Assembly: GCA_019264505.1 (NCBI GenBank)
Contig: JAHUZY010000004.1
Span: 1 to 5,105 of the forward strand
DNA length: 5,105 nucleotides
Direction of reading: 5' to 3'
Source of the DNA: Phenylobacterium sp.
Lineage (GTDB): Bacteria; Pseudomonadota; Alphaproteobacteria; Caulobacterales; Caulobacteraceae
Shown here one piece after another: positions 1 through 5,105 of this stretch. Position numbers and translations under genes: made by a program. Every line of letters begins with the position of its first letter. Position 1 is the first letter of the stretch. Below the pieces are notes generated by a model. It made no database searches. It was not told the origin of the DNA and was given only the letters and a program-made list of their open reading frames with translations.

Positions 1-2177
1 AACGCGCCGGTGAATTGAACCGCCCCATTGGCCGGCGAGCCGATCGCCTCGGCGAGCGGGGACAGGTCAGCCGGCTGCAGGCCCTCTTCGGCGAAGGTCA
101 GACGGCCGGTATTGATCGACACGCCGCCGGCCCCACTCGCCCCTCGGTGCACAAGGTTCACATCGGCGATCGGGCGCGGGCCTGAAGCCAGGGCGAGATC
201 GCCCTGCCATACGTCCTGCGCCAGCCGCACCTCCCCCGTCAGACCCAGAGGATTGAACCGCGGCCCTTCTGCGGCGTCCATCAGCCGGCCGCCCAGGATG
301 GTCGCCTGGCTGAACAGGCCCTGGGCGCCCGAGCCGAACACCAGGTTCGCACGACCCTCCTGCAGGCGGGCCTGCAGGAAGCCCGCATGGGCTGAGATCG
401 CCTCCGCCCGACCGCTCAGGCGCCACTGGCCGGCGCCGGCCACCAGCATCGGGCTGCTTCCAGGACAGAGCGTCATGGCGATCGCGTCGACACTGGTGTC
501 GCCCGCCTCAAAGCGGTCGAGGCTGATCGGCGCGCAACCGGAGGCGCGGAAGGTCGCGATACCGTCCGATACCCCGAGACGTCCGGTCGCCACGGTGGAC
601 AGGCCCTCGAGCGGACCAAGGTCCGTGGCGATGTCGAACCGAGCCTCAGCGATCAGGCCATTTTCGGTCTGGCGATAGGACCTCACGGCTGCATCGACCC
701 CGGGGATTCCGCCGCCCTCAATCTTGAGATCGAAAGCCCCGCCACCGTCCGCATAGACCGGCGCGCCGCCCCGGCCCGACACCGTGACCTGTCCGCCGCT
801 GGCCGGGAACAGGCTGGCTGGACGCCCAAGGCTCATTCGAGGCCCGCCGCTGTCGTACGCCACCTGGATCGACGGGGTGCTGAGGCTGAAATCCTGCGCG
901 GCGCGCTTGATCGCAGCCACAGTCTCGAAATCATCAGCGCCGGGCCGACCCAGACCCGCGAAGCGGCCTGCGAGTTTCGCTGACCCGCTGAGCTCTGCTG
1001 TCAGGCCGCCAGCCCCATGGGTGATCGGACCAGACAGATCGGCCGCGACCTGGCGCAGCGCGATGTCTCCAGACTCAAGCGTCCGACCCTGGACGCCGAG
1101 CCGAACCCGCGCCGATAGGCCCCCGGCCGGTCCCCGACGCCAGACAAGGTCGTCGGATTGCGCCGAGCCGACCAGGCCTGCGAACCGCGCGCCTGCGAAC
1201 TGGCCGCTCCCGATATCTACACGCGCCGCGCTGCGCCCCTGGAGCGCAAGCCTGTCCAGGTCTCCCGAGGCGAGACCCTTGAAGCTCGCCGACGCCGTGA
1301 CCGCCCGGGCCGTGTCGCCGCCGCGGGCGAGGCTGGCCGCCCTGAGGTTGGCCACCGCCGTGATCGGACCAGGTCCCAGCGGCGCATTCAAATCGGGGTA
1401 TGGGGCGTTGATCGCCACAGACAGGGTCCCCGGCCCAACCGCCATCTCACCCAGCTGGCCGGAGCCGAGCGCCGCGACGAGACTGGCGCTGACGCGCCCT
1501 TCCCGCGTCACAAGCCCCACGCGCGCCTCGCCCAGGTCAAGGATAACATCGTCCAGCATCAAGCGCGTTGGCGCCAGCCGTCCTGAGAGACGGACCAGAA
1601 TCCCCTGGCGGAGTTCCGCATCGGCATGGATCAGCGCCTGGCCGCCCTCGTGATCAACCTGCAGGCGCCCGTCATGCACGATGACGTCAGGTGAAACGGC
1701 GTCTGGGCGCGTGGGCCGGCTGCGGAATTCAGCGATCAGCGGATCGAGGACGCCCAGGCTTGGCCCCTCTGGGGTCAGGTGGACGCTGATTTCCGGCGCG
1801 AAGAGTTCAATTCGCTCAAGTTCGACGCCAAACGCCTCGCCCCGCCACGGCCCGGTGAGGCGGTAAGAGAGCTGAGCGCGTTCGGTGGTGAGAACCGGGG
1901 CATCGGCGGGGCCGATGCGCAGACGTCCAGTGAGTCCCCGCGGGCCCAGCGCCTCGAAGCTGGCCTCGGCCTCAATGCCGCGGGCGTTGAGCCAGCTGAC
2001 CAGAGCTTCCCGCGCCAGGGCTCGTCGGGCCAGATAGGTCGCCGCCAGGGCGAGAATGAGAACCAGGATAAGGGCCACGGCGGCGGCAGCCCATGGCCCG
2101 CGGCGTCGCCGGCGACCGGGCGTGGCGTCCGGCGCGCGGACGGCCGCTGCAGAATCTGGGGAGGAGGTCTGGTTCAC
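1..2177 (-). CDS. YdbH-family AsmA-like membrane protein, 3' end beyond the window (partial)
   Basis: This frame is open from a GTG at 2177 to the left edge without a stop, giving 725 residues, so the C-terminus is missing. An Arg/Pro-rich cytoplasmic N-terminus with five consecutive Arg (R22-R26) precedes one membrane segment (about residues 29-49, rich in Ala, Leu, Val and Ile). The rest is a long, repetitive, beta-strand-like region of alternating Gly, Ala and Leu with many short 'G.L' and 'A.L' strands, as in AsmA-like proteins. Near the edge, residues about 693-725 (LTFAEEGLQPADLSPL and onward) resemble the start of the conserved YdbH C-terminal region. In E. coli, YdbH acts with TamB and YhdP as an inner-membrane-anchored periplasmic bridge moving phospholipids to the outer membrane, helped by the small proteins YnbE and YdbL. 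The same role here is inferred. The only two cysteines seen are C548 and C571. The gene starts 33 bases after the kinase stop. The GTG start is chosen because stops lie just upstream in frame and the next start codon falls inside the membrane segment. TamB or another AsmA-like protein is the main alternative. Confidence 0.8.
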   Translation of the reverse strand, partial: MNQTSSPDSAAAVRAPDATPGRRRRRGPWAAAAVALILVLILALAATYLARRALAREALVSWLNARGIEAEASFEALGPRGLTGRLRIGPADAPVLTTERAQLSYRLTGPWRGEAFGVELERIELFAPEISVHLTPEGPSLGVLDPLIAEFRSRPTRPDAVSPDVIVHDGRLQVDHEGGQALIHADAELRQGILVRLSGRLAPTRLMLDDVILDLGEARVGLVTREGRVSASLVAALGSGQLGEMAVGPGTLSVAINAPYPDLNAPLGPGPITAVANLRAASLARGGDTARAVTASASFKGLASGDLDRLALQGRSAARVDIGSGQFAGARFAGLVGSAQSDDLVWRRGPAGGLSARVRLGVQGRTLESGDIALRQVAADLSGPITHGAGGLTAELSGSAKLAGRFAGLGRPGADDFETVAAIKRAAQDFSLSTPSIQVAYDSGGPRMSLGRPASLFPASGGQVTVSGRGGAPVYADGGGAFDLKIEGGGIPGVDAAVRSYRQTENGLIAEARFDIATDLGPLEGLSTVATGRLGVSDGIATFRASGCAPISLDRFEAGDTSVDAIAMTLCPGSSPMLVAGAGQWRLSGRAEAISAHAGFLQARLQEGRANLVFGSGAQGLFSQATILGGRLMDAAEGPRFNPLGLTGEVRLAQDVWQGDLALASGPRPIADVNLVHRGASGAGGVSINTGRLTFAEEGLQPADLSPLAEAIGSPANGAVQFTGA

Positions 2178-2210
2178 GTGAGGCCGCAGCCATAATGCTC
2201 AGGCGGCCCG

Positions 2211-4742
2211 TTAAGCTCCAGCCTTGTTGGGCAAAATCTCAGAGTCCTGTGGATCATCGACCTCACCGGTCACCCCAGCAATGGCGCCCAACAGGTCTTC
2301 CGCCCGAATGGGTTTGGACAGGTGCCAATCCCCCCCAGCCGCCTGGCCGGCCTGCACATGCTCTTCCAGGGCGTTGGCGGTCAGCATGATCACCGGCGTA
2401 CGTCGCCGCCCCTGGGCCGCCTCCCGGCGACGAAGTTCGGCCGTGGCGCTCAGCCCATCGAGGACTGGCATCTGCATATCCATCAGAACCACGTCGAAGG
2501 CTGAAGCCTCCAGGGCGTCCAGCGCCGCCTGGCCGTCTTCGACGACCACAGGAGTCAGGCCCACTGATCCGAGAATGAGCTGAACAACCTTCTGGTTCGT
2601 CGGATGATCCTCAGCCAGCAGGACGCGTAGCGCGCCGAGGGGTGGCCCCTCCGCCTGGACCTCGTCGGCAGCCCCCTCGTCGAGACCTAAATTCGCAGCC
2701 CGGGGTAGGTCGAGGGCGATCGTGAACACCGATCCCGTCCCCGGAGTCGAGGTGACCTTGATCACGCCGCCCATCAACTCCACCAGGGAGCGACTGATGG
2801 CCAGGCCCAGGCCAGTCCCGCCAAACCGGCGGCTGATGGAGTCGTCTGCCTGCTCGAACCGCCGAAAGAGGCGATCACGGACCGCCTCATCAAAGCCTAT
2901 CCCCGTGTCGCTCACGGTGAATTCCACCGACGCGCCACGCGTGTCCACATTCAGACTCACGGCGCCTCGCTGAGTGAACTTGACGGCGTTGCTGAGAAGA
3001 TTGGACAGGACCTGGGTCAGCCTGACGGTGTCTCCCAGATAGGCGCCCTTCGCCGCCGACTGGACCGACCAGTCGAGCCTCAGCCCCTTCTCCATGGCCG
3101 ACGCCTTATGCAGCTCGGCGATGCGGCCAACCAGGGTTTCCATGTCGAACGCCTCCCGGGCCAGGGAGATGCGACCGGCCTCCATGCTGGAGAAGTCCAG
3201 GATATCGGTGAGAACCCGTTCCAGCAGACGGCCGGATGACACGATCAGTTCCGCCAGTTCCTGGTTCTTTGGATCTGACTGCCGCTCTTTCAGAGCCTGA
3301 GAAATGGCGATCACCCCGTTGAGGGGCGTGCGCAGCTCGTGGCTCATATTGGCCAGGAACCGGGATTTCTCCGCATTGGCCTGCTCCAGCTCAGCCGTGC
3401 GTTCACGGACACGGTCTTCCAGGGTCGCCCTGGCGGCCTCGGCCTTGGCGCGCTCTCTGGCCAGGGCGCGCGCCAGCAGCCCGATCTCGTCCTGTCGGGC
3501 CTGATCCTCGGCCAGCTGCGCCGGCGGTGGCGGGGCGAGCTCAGGATCACAGGAGTCCGCCAGGCGTCGCACTGGGTCTGTAATGTGGCGACGGGCGAGG
3601 TAGATCATCAGGAGCGCCTGGAGCACCGAAGCGATCGCTCCAAGAACCAGGACCCAGGCGGCCGATCGGGCGGCGCTGACCATCAGGGCGCGCTTGGGAT
3701 AGACGAGCAGGAGATTCCAGTCGGCCATGTTCAGTCGGCCGAAGGCGATGATGGCGCTCCCGTCAGGGCTGTCCATGACGCCGAACCGATCGGGGCTGGC
3801 CTTGATCGCAGCAGCGATCGCCCGGGTGCCGGTGGCCTCCTCAAGGGCCTCGATCTCGCTCTGCAGGGCGACCGGCCCCAGGCCGAAGGCCTCATCAGCG
3901 ATGATGTCTCCGTCGCGGGTCATGATCATGGCCGTCGCCCCAGGCAGGGTTTCCCGCACCGCGCTCTGAAACAGGCCGGTCAGTTCGATGGAGGAGCCGA
4001 ACGCGCCGACAAACCGACCATTCACATAGGCCGGCGTCAGACAGGCTGAACCCAGGCGAGGATTGAGGTCGGCCTCCTGCACAAGGCGTTGAAGGCGCGT
4101 GCATCGGGTTTCGGCGGCCGGGTTGTTGGCCGGCAGAGTAATGAGCGTCATCTCTTCGCCGCTGACGTCCAGATCGGCCGGCGCATGCTCGCGATAGAAC
4201 ATCAGGCGATCAGGCCGCTTGGGGCCGAACATCACCAACCGGGTGGCCGGGGTGAAGAAGTAGAAGTTGTCGAGATCCGCGCCTGCGGCCTGCCCCAGAT
4301 CCGACACCACGCTGAAGCTGGCCGTCAGGGCCGCCAGTTCTTCAGGCGGGGTCGCCTCGGCCCGGCCGACGAAGGCGCCCATGCCATAGATGAACCCGCC
4401 GTCGCTCCGCCTGATCCCGTCGAAGTACTCCGGACGGCTGCGACGGGTGCCGTCGGGGCGCAGCGGGAAGTACTGATCGGCGAGTCGCTCAGCCTCCCCC
4501 GGCTCAAGGGCGAGGGTCCTGCGCTCCAACTCCTTCGCAGCGGCGACCTGCAGCGCGGTCAGGGCCGCGAACCGACGATCCAGGTTTAGGCTTCGCTCAC
4601 GGACATAGTCCCCAAGGAAGGCGACCTGACGTTGGGCGAGCTCGCTCTGAAAGATGAGCGCCGCGATCGCGGTCGCCAGCACAGTCAGAGATAGAGTGGT
4701 CAACCCTATACTGATCAGAAACTGGCGAGTCAGAGACTTCAT
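2211..4742 (-). CDS. Hybrid sensor histidine kinase with periplasmic Cache-like sensor and C-terminal receiver
   Basis: This is a complete 843-residue inner-membrane kinase. The order is: membrane segment 1 (about 10-32), periplasmic sensor (about 33-358), membrane segment 2 (about 360-383), HAMP (about 382-432, with ITDPVRRLA and DEIG), a short coiled coil (about 428-460), HisKA, HATPase_c and receiver. The autophosphorylated His is H468 in SHELRTPLN, and E469/T472 fit the ExxT pattern of kinases that can also act as phosphatases. ATP-binding boxes are N585 (SNAVKF), DTGIG at 612-616, FEQ at 629-631 and GGTGLGL at 641-647. The receiver (about 705-822) has acidic E711/D712, phosphoacceptor D755 (LMDMQMP), T788 and K810. 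All key residues are present, so it should autophosphorylate and pass the phosphate to D755. The sensor looks like a double-Cache domain, ending in a typical WNLLLVYPK stretch; its ligand is unknown. There is no HPt or DNA-binding output, so a separate partner is needed. The ATG at 4742 is preferred over an in-frame GTG at 4769 (852 aa) because GGAGA lies 10 bases upstream. Confidence 0.95.
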   Translation of the reverse strand: MKSLTRQFLISIGLTTLSLTVLATAIAALIFQSELAQRQVAFLGDYVRERSLNLDRRFAALTALQVAAAKELERRTLALEPGEAERLADQYFPLRPDGTRRSRPEYFDGIRRSDGGFIYGMGAFVGRAEATPPEELAALTASFSVVSDLGQAAGADLDNFYFFTPATRLVMFGPKRPDRLMFYREHAPADLDVSGEEMTLITLPANNPAAETRCTRLQRLVQEADLNPRLGSACLTPAYVNGRFVGAFGSSIELTGLFQSAVRETLPGATAMIMTRDGDIIADEAFGLGPVALQSEIEALEEATGTRAIAAAIKASPDRFGVMDSPDGSAIIAFGRLNMADWNLLLVYPKRALMVSAARSAAWVLVLGAIASVLQALLMIYLARRHITDPVRRLADSCDPELAPPPPAQLAEDQARQDEIGLLARALARERAKAEAARATLEDRVRERTAELEQANAEKSRFLANMSHELRTPLNGVIAISQALKERQSDPKNQELAELIVSSGRLLERVLTDILDFSSMEAGRISLAREAFDMETLVGRIAELHKASAMEKGLRLDWSVQSAAKGAYLGDTVRLTQVLSNLLSNAVKFTQRGAVSLNVDTRGASVEFTVSDTGIGFDEAVRDRLFRRFEQADDSISRRFGGTGLGLAISRSLVELMGGVIKVTSTPGTGSVFTIALDLPRAANLGLDEGAADEVQAEGPPLGALRVLLAEDHPTNQKVVQLILGSVGLTPVVVEDGQAALDALEASAFDVVLMDMQMPVLDGLSATAELRRREAAQGRRRTPVIMLTANALEEHVQAGQAAGGDWHLSKPIRAEDLLGAIAGVTGEVDDPQDSEILPNKAGA

Positions 4743-4752
4743 CGACGCTAGG

Positions 4753-4757
4753 TCTCC
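4753..4757 (-). promoter_or_regulatory. Ribosome binding site deciding the kinase start
   Basis: GGAGA on the minus strand lies 10 bases before the ATG at 4742. It supports the 843-residue form beginning MKSLTRQF, whose first membrane segment starts about residue 10 as is usual for such kinases. The competing in-frame GTG at 4769 has only GAGG at a 4-base spacing, which is too close. The long form would translate through this site. Confidence 0.5.
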
Positions 4758-4823
4758 GGAGGCGATCACCTACCCTCACGGTTTCTCTCCGTGTTCGCGC
4801 ACAATATCAACCCGTGCGTCACT

Positions 4824-4835
4824 GCGCCGCGGCGC
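4824..4835. repeat. 12-base perfect GC palindrome after the MFS stop codon
   Basis: GCGCCGCGGCGC reads the same on both strands. In RNA it could fold as a 4-bp GCGC stem with a CGCG loop, extended after one G-A mismatch by CAC/GTG (minus-strand positions 4841-4839 with 4821-4819 by approximate pairing). It starts 13 bases after the MFS stop codon, where a terminator would be expected. There is no T-tract behind it, so intrinsic termination is doubtful. It may simply reflect the high GC content. Confidence 0.3.
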
Positions 4836-4847
4836 CGTGCGACGGCG

Positions 4848-5105
4848 TCAGGGGATGTCTTCGGGCGCCTGAGACAGGGGCGGAGCCACCTCCTCCAGGG
4901 GGCGGCGCTCAGCGGCGACGCCGAGTTTCATCTCGACGAGGGCGGCGAAGATCATCAGCCCCCCGCCGAGCAGATAGCCCCAGAGGATCTGGCTCCGCTC
5001 CCCAGTGTCGATCAGGGCGCCGAACAGCACCGGGCCGCCCACCCCGCCGACCAGGGTCCCGAAGGCGTAAAACATCGAGATGGTGACGGCGCGGATCTCC
5101 AGGGG
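4848..5105 (-). CDS. MFS transporter, C-terminal fragment (5' end beyond the window)
   Basis: The final 85 codons of a gene enter from the right edge and end in TGA at 4850-4848. The fragment begins PLEIRAVTISMFYAFGTLVGG. Residues about 6-32 form a Gly-rich hydrophobic helix ending in GPVLFGALID. A short charged loop (TGERS) follows, then a second helix at about 39-57 (ILWGYLLGGGLMIFAALVE). The polar tail contains LGV, AERRPLEEVAPPLS and a final Pro. This matches the last two helices (11 and 12) and cytoplasmic tail of a major facilitator superfamily permease: a Glu-x-Arg loop before helix 11, a 'GxxxGGxxGPxxFGxLID' helix 11, and a tail of the 'LGVxAExxxLExxxxPLS' type seen in many proteobacterial MFS proteins. 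An internal Met (residue 11) is not a start, because the frame stays open upstream with good similarity. The substrate cannot be judged from this fragment. It lies on the same strand as the kinase, 105 bases upstream of it. Confidence 0.82.
   Translation of the reverse strand, partial: PLEIRAVTISMFYAFGTLVGGVGGPVLFGALIDTGERSQILWGYLLGGGLMIFAALVEMKLGVAAERRPLEEVAPPLSQAPEDIP

Larger units (their letters stand above)
4743..4847 (-). promoter_or_regulatory. Intergenic leader between the MFS gene and the kinase
   Basis: This 105-base gap is the only non-coding stretch in the window longer than 33 bases. Reading in the transcription direction, it holds a GC palindrome (4835-4824), then a short AT-richer stretch (TTGATATTGT, 4810-4801), then two Shine-Dalgarno-like purine runs (GGAGAG at 4790-4785 and GGAGA at 4757-4753). 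The gap is large enough for a kinase promoter. The AT-rich stretch is the most likely place for a -10 element, but I see no convincing -35/-10 pair or known operator, so the promoter assignment is only positional. Confidence 0.3.

Noticed and set aside
28..678. 216-codon plus-strand open frame near the left edge
   Set aside because: Also antisense to the YdbH-like gene, with an Arg/Pro/Ser-biased product lacking any recognisable motif.
784..1653. 289-codon plus-strand open frame
   Set aside because: It lies wholly antisense to the YdbH-like gene. Its product is an Arg, Pro and Ser-rich composition with no domain, typical of a high-GC shadow frame. The minus strand has an uninterrupted, family-like protein here.
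1..2177. Possible frameshift or pseudogene in the YdbH-like gene
   Set aside because: Reading all in-phase codons on the minus strand from 2177 to the left edge showed no stop, and protein character stays consistent throughout, so the gene appears intact.
1972..2193. 73-codon minus-strand frame starting with ATG
   Set aside because: Considered as a small gene or as the true start of the downstream protein, but it is in a different frame. The product is Arg/Gly/Pro-rich with no membrane segment, while the GTG frame gives a clean membrane anchor and AsmA-like body.
3339..4049. 236-codon plus-strand open frame opposite the kinase
   Set aside because: It is the reverse strand of the well-supported kinase. 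The Gly, Arg and Gln-rich product has no domain.
4727..4731. GANTC site (CcrM-type methylation target) just inside the kinase start
   Set aside because: GAGTC occurs several times across the window at about the frequency expected by chance, and this copy is within the coding region, so no cell-cycle control is claimed.
4801..4830. Possible sigma-70 type promoter around TTGATATTGT
   Set aside because: TTGATA could be a -35 and TATTGT a weak -10, but neither has an acceptable partner at 16-18 bases. It is therefore noted only as the AT-rich part of the leader.

Overview
This is a GC-rich window (roughly two-thirds G+C by eye) in which every convincing gene lies on the minus strand. Codon use, the gene types and the protein style suggest an alphaproteobacterium. 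A member of the Caulobacterales (Caulobacter, Phenylobacterium or Brevundimonas type) is my best guess, but no marker gene here proves it.

In transcription order (right to left) there are three genes. First is the C-terminal tail of a major facilitator superfamily (MFS) transporter, whose 5' part lies beyond the right edge (5105-4848). After a 105-base gap comes a complete membrane-bound hybrid sensor histidine kinase (4742-2211, 843 aa). It has two membrane segments, a large periplasmic Cache-like sensor, HAMP, HisKA and HATPase_c domains, and a C-terminal receiver, with all phosphotransfer residues intact. Then, 33 bases further on, comes a large membrane-anchored YdbH-type AsmA-like protein. 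It starts at a GTG at 2177 and runs off the left edge, with 725 residues visible. Coding density is about 98%, and no RNA genes, mobile elements, CRISPR arrays or long repeats were seen.

The kinase and the YdbH-like protein are close enough to be co-transcribed. This raises the possibility that an envelope-sensing kinase shares an operon with an inner-to-outer membrane lipid-transport bridge, but the sequence does not prove a functional link. The kinase has no output domain and no histidine phosphotransfer domain, so its phosphoryl group must go to a partner encoded elsewhere.

The window looks like ordinary core chromosome, and I found no clearly new system. The points worth a second look are the kinase-YdbH pairing, cysteine pairs in the presumed periplasmic parts of both proteins, a proline-rich HAMP connector, and unusual start-codon arrangements for both the kinase and the YdbH gene. 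The long plus-strand reading frames opposite the YdbH gene and the kinase are antisense shadows caused by the high GC content.
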